Source: an uncultured Parabacteroides sp.
Lineage (GTDB): Bacteria > Bacteroidota > Bacteroidia > Bacteroidales > Tannerellaceae
DNA: 10,991 nucleotides
Reading direction: 5' to 3'
NCBI GenBank assembly: GCA_900770835.1
Contig: CAAGLQ010000193.1
Span: 1-10,991 of the forward strand
The position numbers and the translations under genes were made by a program. Under the pieces are notes generated by a model, which made no database searches, was not told the DNA's origin, and worked only from the letters and a program-made list of their open reading frames with translations. Below are positions 1-5,813 of the stretch, in pieces. Within the stretch, counting starts at the first letter, position 1, and each line of letters opens with the position of its first letter.

Positions 1-45
1 CCTCTTCCTTACCAAGGAAGTGCTCTACCGCTGAGCTACACAGGC
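1..45 (-). tRNA. tRNA-Thr(GGT), partial at the left edge
   Basis: On the minus strand the 5' part of a tRNA is readable. It has acceptor strand GCCTGTG, a D arm with GCTC/GAGC, and an anticodon stem CTTCC/GGAAG around the loop TTGGTAA, which gives anticodon GGT (plus-strand positions 11-13). The variable region begins, but the T arm and 3' acceptor strand lie outside the window. It is third in a tRNA series with the Tyr and Thr(TGT) genes. In Bacteroidales such a cluster usually precedes tuf, so EF-Tu probably lies just beyond the left edge; that is inference. Confidence 0.93.
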
Positions 46-65
46 ATTGTTTCGGACTGGATCCG

Positions 66-148
66 TGGGCAGTGATGGATTCGAACCACCGAAGGCGTAA
101 GCCAGCTGAGTTACAGTCAGCCCCATTTGGCCACTCTGGTAACTGCCC
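66..148 (-). tRNA. tRNA-Tyr(GTA)
   Basis: This is a complete class II tRNA of 83 nt. Acceptor GGGCAGT pairs with ACTGCCC, and the discriminator is A. The anticodon stem GCTGA/TCAGC holds the loop CTGTAAC, giving anticodon GTA (complement of 112-114). The long variable arm and the T loop GGTTCGAATCC are both present. CCA is not encoded. It sits between two threonine tRNAs with short spacers and is almost certainly processed from the same transcript. Confidence 0.97.
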
Positions 149-160
149 TTTCCAATTTCG

Positions 161-234
161 AGCCTCTTGTCGGATTCGAACCAACGACCCCGAGATTACA
201 AATCACGTGCTCTGGCCAACTGAGCTAAAGAGGC
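161..234 (-). tRNA. tRNA-Thr(TGT)
   Basis: This is a 74-nt tRNA with acceptor GCCTCTT pairing AAGAGGC, a D arm GCTC/GAGC, a T arm with GGTTCGAATCC and discriminator A. CCA is not encoded. The anticodon loop TTTGTAA gives TGT (complement of 198-200). The anticodon stem CGTGA/TCTCG appears to contain one T-T mismatch in its middle. It is the first gene of the leftward tRNA series, about 35 nt downstream of the transcription start predicted from the promoter at 276-306. Confidence 0.95.
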
Positions 235-244
235 ATTTGCTCCT

Positions 245-276
245 AAAAGCAGCCGTTCCTATCTCGAAACGGCTGC
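245..276 (-). terminator. Intrinsic terminator after hpf
   Basis: Perfect 9-bp arms GCAGCCGTT (249-257) and AACGGCTGC (268-276) enclose a 10-nt loop. On the minus strand the stem is followed directly by TTTT (complement of 245-248). It lies 49 bp past the hpf stop and fits the end of the xerC-hpf transcript. The T tract is short, so termination may be incomplete and some read-through into the tRNAs is possible. Confidence 0.6.
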
Positions 277-306
277 AAATTTAGGCATTATTTCTTACAT
301 ACCAAA
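276..306 (-). promoter_or_regulatory. Promoter of the tRNA-Thr-Tyr-Thr series
   Basis: Read on the minus strand, TTTG (303-306) is followed after 19 nt by TAAATTTG (276-283). Both elements match the Bacteroidota primary sigma consensus (-33 TTTG, -7 TAnnTTTG) exactly and with the usual spacing. Transcription should start near 268-271. The -7 element overlaps the last base of the terminator-like hairpin at 249-276, so the start would fall inside that hairpin. Confidence 0.75.
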
Positions 307-324
307 CTTCTCTGCCGTTTTTTT

Positions 325-624
325 TTATTTGGCTCTGCTTTTTTCCTTGAATTTCATCAACTGTTTCTCCAAAGCCTCCACACATTCGTCGATAGCCCCC
401 TCGAAACTGTCATTGATTTTCTCGGCGAAACATTCGCCATTTCTTACCAGCAACTTCACGCCAGCTTGTTTATTATTTGCGGTTTCAGGCTTTACCACCT
501 TCAAGGTCACCTCGGCCTTGAGAATCCCATCGAAGTACTGGTCCAACTTGGACACCTTCTTTTGAATAAACGCATGCAGTTGCTCTGACGCATCGAAATG
601 GATAGCTTGAACTCTAATTTCCAT
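325..624 (-). CDS. hpf: Ribosome hibernation-promoting factor, short HPF/RaiA family
   Basis: The product is a 99-residue protein starting MEIRVQAIHFDASEQL. It has the family layout of a beta strand, a first long helix (about 13-30, ASEQLHAFIQKKVSKLD), central strands (about 35-62) and a C-terminal helix (about 73-97). The length fits short HPF/YfiA proteins, which bind the decoding region of 30S subunits and inactivate or dimerise ribosomes in stationary phase. The long HPF dimerisation domain is absent. I chose the ATG at 622-624 because AAGGAGG (630-636) lies 5 nt upstream; a longer in-frame reading from 660 would add 12 residues unlike the family. The start overlaps the end of xerC by 11 bp, so the two genes are probably translated from one mRNA. 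Confidence 0.93.
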   Translation of the reverse strand: MEIRVQAIHFDASEQLHAFIQKKVSKLDQYFDGILKAEVTLKVVKPETANNKQAGVKLLVRNGECFAEKINDSFEGAIDECVEALEKQLMKFKEKSRAK

Positions 625-1522
625 AAAAACCTCCTTCTTTTTTTGCTCTTGGATGAGCATGATACACTTTTTTTAATTCCTCAAAGGTTGTATGTGTGTA
701 AACACTGGTGGAAGCCAGGCTGCTATGTCCTAACAGATCTTTCACAGCCGTCAGTTCCGCACCATTGTTTAGCATACTCGTCGCAAATGAGTGTCGCAAC
801 ACATGTGGGCTTCGCTTTGCCAGCATCGGTATGTTCGACAAGTACTTTCGCACTACATTATAAACAACCGCTGTGGAGAGTGGACATCCGCCTTTTCCGG
901 CAAAGAGCCACTCGCTGCGCTCCACCCCTTGTTCGTTACGCACTCTCTTGTATGCAAGCATCAAGTTCTTCAAACCCTCCGCAAAGGGGATCAATCGCTG
1001 CTTGTTGCGCTTTCCCGTCACCTTGATCACCATCGCATCGTAATCAATATCCGTTTCACGGATTCCCACCAATTCCGAACGACGCACCCCCGTGTCGTAG
1101 AGCAATTCCAAGATCAGCCGATCCCTCATACCCTCAAAGTCCGCTCCAAAATTTTCACCATCCAAGAGCGACTCCATGTCTTTATCCTTCACAAAACAAG
1201 GCAAAGGTTTCGCACACTTGGGAGCCTGGATCAGCCGTGTCGGATCCGCCGGGACCCTCCCCATCTTCCGGAGGAACTTGAAAAAGGATTTCAAAGAACT
1301 CAATTTCCGACCAACTGTACGGGGCGAATGCTTCTCGTCCATCAAAAAGACGATCCAATTACGCACCAAATCCGCATCAATCTCCGCCGGTTCGAATCCG
1401 CCTTCCCGATAAGCCTTCACATATTCCGCAAACTGAGACAAATCTTTCGAGTAAGCCTCCAACGTACAAGGAGAATAACCTCGCTCGTACCGCAGATAGT
1501 GAATGAAGTCTTCGATCAGCAT
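614..1522 (-). CDS. xerC: Tyrosine recombinase of the XerC/XerD family
   Basis: The product has 302 residues, the usual Xer size. Residues 1-100 form the SAM-like N-terminal core-binding domain (DFIHYLRYERGYSPCT start). Residues about 107-295 form the catalytic domain. The catalytic set is complete: R147 (TGVRRSE), K171 (TGKRNK), H240 and R243 (HVLRHSFAT), H266 (LGHSS) and nucleophile Y275 (STSVYTH). Xer proteins resolve chromosome dimers at dif with FtsK. The gene lies between rpsU and hpf, a context I associate with the housekeeping Bacteroidales copy rather than a mobile integrase; no att-like repeats or phage genes flank it. Whether it is XerC or XerD in function cannot be told from the window. 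Start ATG at 1520-1522 follows a weak purine tract (GAGAAG). Confidence 0.9.
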   Translation of the reverse strand: MLIEDFIHYLRYERGYSPCTLEAYSKDLSQFAEYVKAYREGGFEPAEIDADLVRNWIVFLMDEKHSPRTVGRKLSSLKSFFKFLRKMGRVPADPTRLIQAPKCAKPLPCFVKDKDMESLLDGENFGADFEGMRDRLILELLYDTGVRRSELVGIRETDIDYDAMVIKVTGKRNKQRLIPFAEGLKNLMLAYKRVRNEQGVERSEWLFAGKGGCPLSTAVVYNVVRKYLSNIPMLAKRSPHVLRHSFATSMLNNGAELTAVKDLLGHSSLASTSVYTHTTFEELKKVYHAHPRAKKEGGFYGN

Positions 1523-1540
1523 CTTCTCGTCGCATCAAGA

Positions 1541-1555
1541 TTTCGTGCAACGAAA
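1541..1555. repeat. Palindrome TTTCGT-GCA-ACGAAA upstream of xerC
   Basis: Perfect 6-bp arms TTTCGT (1541-1546) and ACGAAA (1550-1555) surround GCA. It overlaps the proposed -7 box and start site of xerC and lies 19 bp from the xerC ATG. It could be an operator for a dimeric regulator or a small 5'-leader hairpin; chance cannot be excluded for 12 paired bases. Confidence 0.4.
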
Positions 1556-1582
1556 ATAGAAATAAGAATTCAAAAAAACAAG
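1551..1582 (-). promoter_or_regulatory. Candidate promoter of xerC-hpf
   Basis: On the minus strand CTTG (1579-1582) is followed after 20 nt by TATTTTCG (1551-1558). Each box has one mismatch to the Bacteroidota consensus TTTG / TAnnTTTG. The -33 box overlaps the stem of the rpsU terminator. A start near 1545 would leave a leader of about 23 nt. A palindrome at 1541-1555 overlaps the -7 box. Confidence 0.45.
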
Positions 1583-1595
1583 CGTTCAGCGCTTA
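1571..1595 (-). terminator. Intrinsic terminator after rpsU
   Basis: On the minus strand, directly after the rpsU stop, AAGCG/CGCTT arms (1590-1594 and 1580-1584) enclose a 5-nt loop. They are followed by G and seven T (complement of 1572-1578). The stem is only 5 bp but G/C-rich and the T run is good, so a moderate terminator is likely. Confidence 0.6.
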
Positions 1596-1596
1596 A

Positions 1597-1788
1597 TTAT
1601 TCCTCACCCTGCTGCAATTGCTGTACGTAGATCGCACGCATGGTTTGCTTTCTTTTTGTAACAGACGGTTTTTCAAAAGCCTGGCGGTTTCTCAACTCCT
1701 TGACAACACCAGTCTTTTCAAACTTTCTTTTAAACTTTTTAAGCGCCTTTTCAATGTTCTCGCCTTCTTTTAATGGAACTACGATCAT
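1597..1788 (-). CDS. rpsU: 30S ribosomal protein bS21
   Basis: The 63-residue protein begins MIVVPLKEGENIEKALKKFKR, the standard bS21 opening, and continues with the very basic helical body (KFEKTGVVKELRNRQAFEKPSVTKRK) and an acidic QQGEE tail. bS21 sits near the 3' end of 16S rRNA in the 30S subunit and affects the availability of the anti-Shine-Dalgarno sequence. The start ATG (1786-1788) is preceded by an A/T-only stretch without Shine-Dalgarno sequence. This contrasts with flavobacterial rpsU genes reported to carry a strong one for autoregulation. Only 20 bp separate it from mtnA upstream, but it has its own promoter inside mtnA (1838-1868) and a terminator right after its stop. Confidence 0.96.
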   Translation of the reverse strand: MIVVPLKEGENIEKALKKFKRKFEKTGVVKELRNRQAFEKPSVTKRKQTMRAIYVQQLQQGEE

Positions 1789-1808
1789 AATTTAAATTGT
1801 TATATTGT

Positions 1809-2912
1809 TTAATTATTTATATCCTCAAATTGAGCGGCAAAATTACTGATTGTTTCGGGATTAGCAAAACTTTCACCGATTATTTTTTCATAAAACGCCC
1901 CCTTCTCCGTAATGACAGCCGTGATCAGCTCATGTGGTGTTACGTCAAAAGCGGGGTTATAGACAGAGATGCCTTCGGGCGCCATTCGATGCGCATACCA
2001 CATCTCCGTAACTTCCTCAGCAGCCCGCTCTTCAATAACAATCGAGTCTCCTGCAGGGCAGCTCCTATCAATCGTGGAAGTGGGACCGAGCACATAGAAA
2101 GGGATTCCGAAGTGATGCGCCAAAATCGCCACGCCCAATGTGCCAATTTTGTTTGCGGCATCGCCATTTGCCGCTACCCGGTCACAGCCGACAATAACGG
2201 CATCGATGCATCCTTTTTGCATCAGGCTTGCGGCCATATTATCACAAATTAACGTGACATCCACACCAGCCTTTCGCAATTCGTAAGCTGTCAAGCGGGC
2301 TCCTTGCAATAAGGGACGGGTCTCATCCGCATACACCCGAAAACCATAGCCACGCTCCTGTCCCAAATAGATCGGGGCAAGTGCCGTGCCCAATTCGGAA
2401 ACAGCCAGATGCCCGGCATTGCAATGGGTTAATATACCCATCCCCGGACGCAACCGAGCCAATGCGTGCTCTCCGATCTGGCGACAAGCCAACGCATCCT
2501 CCTCCCGAATTTTTGTTGCCTCGTGACGCAACAATTTTTTCCACGCCTGGCAGGTCAAATCCGGATGCTTATCGAGCACTTGCAACATTCGGTTCAAGGC
2601 TGCCGAGAGATTCACAGCTGTAGGTCTGGAGCCAGACAAATAATGGGCTATCTCTCGCAGCTTTTGCGCAAACTCCACCTTATCTGAAGTTGTGATCTGC
2701 TCAGCGCAAACAGACAAGCCATAAGCCGCAGCGATACCAATAGCTGGCGCTCCCCGCACCTTGAGTCGATAGATCGCCTCCCAAATCTCTTCAGCCGTAC
2801 GGAGAGTTATATAAACCTCTCGCTGAGGCAACTGAGTCTGGTCAAGAATCACGACTCTATCATTTGTCTCATTAAAGCATACTGTCCGCAAACCTACTAA
2901 TTCTGCAATCAT
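1809..2912 (-). CDS. mtnA: S-methyl-5-thioribose-1-phosphate isomerase
   Basis: The 367-residue protein isomerises 5-methylthioribose-1-phosphate to methylthioribulose-1-phosphate. This is a step of the methionine salvage pathway, also used in the DHAP shunt. Family motifs appear in order: VRGAPAIG (52-59), THCNAGHLA (162-170) with the catalytic Cys164, DETRPLLQGARLTAYEL (196-212), CDNMAASLM (223-231) and VGCDRVAANGDAANKIGT (241-258) with the catalytic Asp244. These belong to the eIF2B-like MtnA fold. Length is close to the usual 350. I chose ATG 2910-2912 because AAGGAG lies 6 nt upstream; a reading from 2987 would add 25 unlike residues and run through the direct repeats. No other salvage gene (mtnK, mtnP, mtnB or aldolase) is nearby. 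The far 3' end carries the rpsU promoter. Confidence 0.93.
   Translation of the reverse strand: MIAELVGLRTVCFNETNDRVVILDQTQLPQREVYITLRTAEEIWEAIYRLKVRGAPAIGIAAAYGLSVCAEQITTSDKVEFAQKLREIAHYLSGSRPTAVNLSAALNRMLQVLDKHPDLTCQAWKKLLRHEATKIREEDALACRQIGEHALARLRPGMGILTHCNAGHLAVSELGTALAPIYLGQERGYGFRVYADETRPLLQGARLTAYELRKAGVDVTLICDNMAASLMQKGCIDAVIVGCDRVAANGDAANKIGTLGVAILAHHFGIPFYVLGPTSTIDRSCPAGDSIVIEERAAEEVTEMWYAHRMAPEGISVYNPAFDVTPHELITAVITEKGAFYEKIIGESFANPETISNFAAQFEDINN
1838..1868 (-). promoter_or_regulatory. Promoter of rpsU, inside the 3' end of mtnA
   Basis: On the minus strand TTTG (1865-1868) and TAATTTTG (1838-1845) are separated by exactly 19 nt. This is a perfect match to the Bacteroidota -33/-7 consensus. 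The expected start near 1830-1833 gives an A/T-rich leader of about 44 nt before the rpsU ATG. The sequence also codes for the last residues of MtnA. Confidence 0.75.
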
Positions 2913-2942
2913 CTGTATCTCCTTTTCTTTCAATGAGCGTCG

Positions 2943-2950
2943 CGAAGGTA
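2943..2950 (-). promoter_or_regulatory. Candidate -7 element of mtnA
   Basis: TACCTTCG on the minus strand has one mismatch to TAnnTTTG and lies about 30 bp before the mtnA ATG. No TTTG occurs at the -33 position (19-21 bp further upstream). Instead the ATACCCCAT repeats begin 6 bp upstream. That arrangement would suit an activator-dependent promoter, but this is inference from one short box. Confidence 0.35.
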
Positions 2951-2956
2951 AAAAAA

Positions 2957-3044
2957 ATACCCCATAGTGTATGCGCATATACCCCATATCTAAATCGAAA
3001 ATACCCCATGGTTCACATGCCTAAACCCCATATCTTTTAGGAGG
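2957..3044. repeat. Four direct repeats with exact 22-bp period upstream of mtnA
   Basis: The 9-mer ATACCCCAT occurs at 2957-2965, 2979-2987 and 3001-3009, and as AAACCCCAT at 3023-3031. The start-to-start distance is exactly 22 bp each time. The 13-bp spacers are unrelated, apart from a shared ATC just after copies two and four. A 22-bp period is about two helical turns, so all copies face the same side of DNA. Such 9-bp direct repeats with about 12-13-bp spacers resemble the sites of LytTR-type regulators in architecture, although not in base sequence. The array lies 45-132 bp upstream of the mtnA start and past the terminator of the preceding operon, so mtnA is the likely target. Confidence 0.8.
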
Positions 3045-3060
3045 GGTTCTACAGGGTACA

Positions 3061-3104
3061 AAAAATCCCCTATATCCTATATATATATAATAGGTATAGG
3101 GGAA
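3061..3104 (-). terminator. Intrinsic terminator after the amylase-like gene
   Basis: TCCCCTATA (3067-3075) pairs with TATAGGGGA (3095-3103), then a one-base bulge, then CCTAT/ATAGG, with an AT-dinucleotide loop. On the minus strand the stem is followed by TTTTTT (complement of 3061-3066). It lies 30 bp past the stop of the GH13 gene and closes the recO-patatin-amylase series, separating it from mtnA. Confidence 0.85.
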
Positions 3105-3133
3105 AACTATCAAACTACTATTGCCTTCAGCTA

Positions 3134-4840
3134 TTATCGGAAAGTAAATTTCAACAATTTTCCAGAATAGGCAGGGAGTTGCACATAATAGGGATACGCA
3201 TCAGTCAAGGTGCTGATCGCTGTCGCACCAGAAAGCAAATCAGTCACGATAGCAGGACGATTGTCCTCGAAGCCCAACGTTTTGAACGCATCCACTGGGA
3301 TGTTCACCCATACACGTTGTTCTGCCCGGTCAAAATTGGCAACCACCAACAACACTTCATTCTGGTATTTCCGCAAAAAAGCATACTGCCGGTTACTGTC
3401 AAAACGGGAATTGTGCGCATTGGCATACATCAAATCATAAAATTGCCCCTTGGTGATCACCTGCTCTGAACGCACGACATTGAGCAACAACTGATAAGTT
3501 CTGCGGAGCTGTTGGGCAGACGGATCCAGACAGGCCCCGTCAAACCGGCCTCCATTATTCCAATTACGCAAACGCTGGATACTCCAATAGTCGAAGATCG
3601 TTGTCCGACCATCCCGGCCACTGAAGCCCTCCTCATCCATACCCGGCTCACCCAATTCCTGACCGCAGTAGATCATCACCGGGTTCGTATTCATAGCCGC
3701 TGAAACAATCATACCAGGAATACCCAAACGAGCATCATGCGCAAAGAACTCAGACGCAATACGTTGCTCGTCATGATTCTCGAGGAAATTAAGCATGTGC
3801 GACTGAATATCGCCCACAGATTTCCAGCAATTGCTAATCTGTGAAGCCGGCTGTTGTCCACACATCACGGCACGAACCGTATCATACAATCCGACCTTAT
3901 CATACAGATAGTCGAAATGTCCTTTATAGATGTAATTCCGATACTCTGCAGGGTTATAGACCTCGGCGATAAACACCACATCCGCCTCTTGCTTCACTTG
4001 CGGGATCACCCATTCCCAAAACTCCACAGGCACCATCTCCGCCATGTCGCAACGGAAACCATCTATCCCCTTCTTTGCCCAGAAGCGCAAGATTTCTAAC
4101 ATCTTATGCCAGGTGTTCGGGATCTCCTCAAAATGGCAAGCTCCCCCGTGCATATAATCCACACCATAATTGAGTTTCACAGTCTCATACCAGTCATTCT
4201 GACTGGGGTAGGCATCAAAATGGTTGTTTCCGGTGACCTTAGCCGGAAACTCGCTATACGCATAATCCTCCTCTCGCTGAGGATCAAAACGGAAAACCAG
4301 TGTCTGTCCAGGCAGATAATAGAAGTTGTTATTGACATCAAAGGCTTTTGACACATTATCATGCTGTCCTAAATCCTCCACAAACGGCTCCCTCACGTCA
4401 GAGAAATACTGCCGAGCCACATGATTGGGCACAAAATCAATAATCACTTTCAAGCCTGCCTCATGCGTACGACGAACCAGCTCCTCAAACTCCCCCATGC
4501 GGTTATGTACATTATCTGCCAAATCAGGATCGATATCGTAATAATCTTTAATCGCATAAGGAGACCCCGCATTTCCTTTGACAACCGCTGAATGGTCTTT
4601 CCGGATGCCATAGGCCGAATAATCAGTCTTCGTAGCATGTTCTATCACGCCAGTGTACCAAACATGGGTGATGCCCAACTCCTTAATCTTCGAGAGCGCC
4701 AAGGGAGTAAACGCTGAGAATTTGCCGACGCCATTTTCCGCCAAACTTCCGTTCTTCACCGGAGAAGGTCGGTTATTCCCAAACCAACGAGGGAAAACCT
4801 GATAAATAACCATTTTGTCCTTTTGTTCCATTGCGTTCAT
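3134..4840 (-). CDS. Cytoplasmic GH13 alpha-amylase family glycosidase
   Basis: The 568-residue protein has a GH13 (beta/alpha)8 barrel starting at about residue 9 (KMVIYQVFPRWFGNN). The conserved regions are present: DFVPNH (135-140), GFRCDMAE (261-268) with nucleophile Asp265, FIAEVYN (290-296) with acid/base Glu293, and NFLENHDE (351-358) with transition-state stabiliser Asp357. The C-terminal all-beta domain covers about 480-568. GH13 enzymes cleave or transfer alpha-glucosidic bonds. No signal peptide or lipobox is present, so it should act in the cytoplasm, perhaps on glycogen or imported maltodextrins; exact specificity is not readable. It follows the patatin gene by 43 bp and is ended by the terminator at 3061-3104. 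In-frame ATGs at codons 4 and 10 are alternative starts, since no Shine-Dalgarno sequence decides. Confidence 0.88.
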   Translation of the reverse strand: MNAMEQKDKMVIYQVFPRWFGNNRPSPVKNGSLAENGVGKFSAFTPLALSKIKELGITHVWYTGVIEHATKTDYSAYGIRKDHSAVVKGNAGSPYAIKDYYDIDPDLADNVHNRMGEFEELVRRTHEAGLKVIIDFVPNHVARQYFSDVREPFVEDLGQHDNVSKAFDVNNNFYYLPGQTLVFRFDPQREEDYAYSEFPAKVTGNNHFDAYPSQNDWYETVKLNYGVDYMHGGACHFEEIPNTWHKMLEILRFWAKKGIDGFRCDMAEMVPVEFWEWVIPQVKQEADVVFIAEVYNPAEYRNYIYKGHFDYLYDKVGLYDTVRAVMCGQQPASQISNCWKSVGDIQSHMLNFLENHDEQRIASEFFAHDARLGIPGMIVSAAMNTNPVMIYCGQELGEPGMDEEGFSGRDGRTTIFDYWSIQRLRNWNNGGRFDGACLDPSAQQLRRTYQLLLNVVRSEQVITKGQFYDLMYANAHNSRFDSNRQYAFLRKYQNEVLLVVANFDRAEQRVWVNIPVDAFKTLGFEDNRPAIVTDLLSGATAISTLTDAYPYYVQLPAYSGKLLKFTFR

Positions 4841-4883
4841 AACTATATGTGTTTAAAGGGAATCAATTCCTGCTCAAACATCC

Positions 4884-5723
4884 TTACGCTTGTAAAGCTC
4901 TACGACGATTGGCCGAAATCATCTTCACCAAGGTTTCATACTTGTTTTCCATCAACACTTTGTCAAATGCCTTCATGGCAGCCTCATAGCCAATCTGAGC
5001 AATAACATCAATATTCTCCAGGTCAAACGTCTTATAGAGTCCGACCTCTGCCGTTTCGATCAGCACATCACACATTTCCCGATCTTCCAGCGTATTGGCA
5101 CGGAACATATAATGATAGGATCGCTCAGCAATATGAAAAAGTGTCTGTTTATACTTCTGAGGCATTAGCGGGCTGACATTCACACCAATCACTCGTTCGC
5201 ACTCCTTTCGGATATTGGCAACAGGGAAATTCTGGAATAACCCACCGTCCACGTAATGCACACCATTAATCACAACCGGACTAAATATAACCGGAATACT
5301 ACAAGAGGCTGTTACGGCCTCCACAATGGGCCCATGACGGAACTCATGGCTTTTTCCATGATCTAAATCGGTTGCCACAATCACCATTGGGATCGGAAGA
5401 TCCTCAATATTTCTTGTATGCAAATAGCGTCGTAAGAAATAGCGAAAACGTTGGCTATCAAACAAACCAGTCTTGGGTAATTGCAACTGGGCGAACTCGG
5501 AAAACTCACGACCAGTAAATAGCTCACGGATCTCCTCAGCGGAGTAGCCGTCCGCATAAAGAGTCCCCATCAAAGCGCCCGCACTGGTCCCTGAAATGAG
5601 TTCCGGGCGTAGGCCACACTCTTCCAGCGCCTTAAACGCTCCTAAGTGGGCGAACCCTTTCGCACCTCCTCCACTAAGGGCCAAACCTAAATGATAAGGT
5701 CTATGTGCTGTCTGATCTGTCAT
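4884..5723 (-). CDS. Patatin-like phospholipase / acyl hydrolase
   Basis: The 279-residue protein is of the RssA/NTE type. The oxyanion-hole motif LSGGGAKG is at 16-23, the nucleophile elbow GTSAG at 45-49 (Ser47), and the second dyad residue in VDGG at 158-161 (Asp159). This Ser-Asp dyad hydrolyses acyl esters of phospholipids or related lipids. There is no signal peptide, transmembrane segment or outer-membrane barrel domain, unlike the long PlpD-type patatins, so a cytoplasmic or peripheral membrane location is likely. The substrate cannot be inferred. AAAGGA lies 8 nt before the chosen ATG (5721-5723). It stands between recO (90 bp upstream) and the GH13 gene (43 bp downstream), all on the same strand with no terminator between, which suggests co-transcription. 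A box CATATTTG just before the start is a weak promoter candidate. Confidence 0.9.
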   Translation of the reverse strand: MTDQTAHRPYHLGLALSGGGAKGFAHLGAFKALEECGLRPELISGTSAGALMGTLYADGYSAEEIRELFTGREFSEFAQLQLPKTGLFDSQRFRYFLRRYLHTRNIEDLPIPMVIVATDLDHGKSHEFRHGPIVEAVTASCSIPVIFSPVVINGVHYVDGGLFQNFPVANIRKECERVIGVNVSPLMPQKYKQTLFHIAERSYHYMFRANTLEDREMCDVLIETAEVGLYKTFDLENIDVIAQIGYEAAMKAFDKVLMENKYETLVKMISANRRRALQA

Positions 5724-5813
5724 TCGTTAATCCTTTACTTCTTTACGGGAGCAAATATGCTTCTTTTTTTTATTTTAAACAGCATTTCGGCAGAAAAAGT
5801 TCAGAAAGAAGGA

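Noticed and set aside
72..284. 70-residue open frame on the plus strand over the tRNA region
   Set aside because: It is the reverse complement of two complete tRNA genes and the hairpin region.
614..1522. xerC as an integrase of a mobile element
   Set aside because: No excisionase, cargo, att repeats or compositional change is visible; the rpsU and hpf neighbours suggest a fixed housekeeping gene.
791..1630. 279-residue open frame on the plus strand opposite xerC
   Set aside because: It is antisense to a clear Xer recombinase, ends opposite rpsU and is rich in His/Arg/Ile as expected for a reverse-strand shadow; no motif was recognised.
2913..2987. N-terminal extension of mtnA from an upstream ATG
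   Set aside because: The added residues run through the direct repeats and promoter candidate and do not resemble MtnA; the internal ATG at 2910-2912 has AAGGAG 6 nt upstream.
2957..3044. CRISPR array interpretation of the 22-bp repeats
   Set aside because: The repeated part is only 9 bp with 13-bp spacers, there are just four copies, and no cas gene is present.
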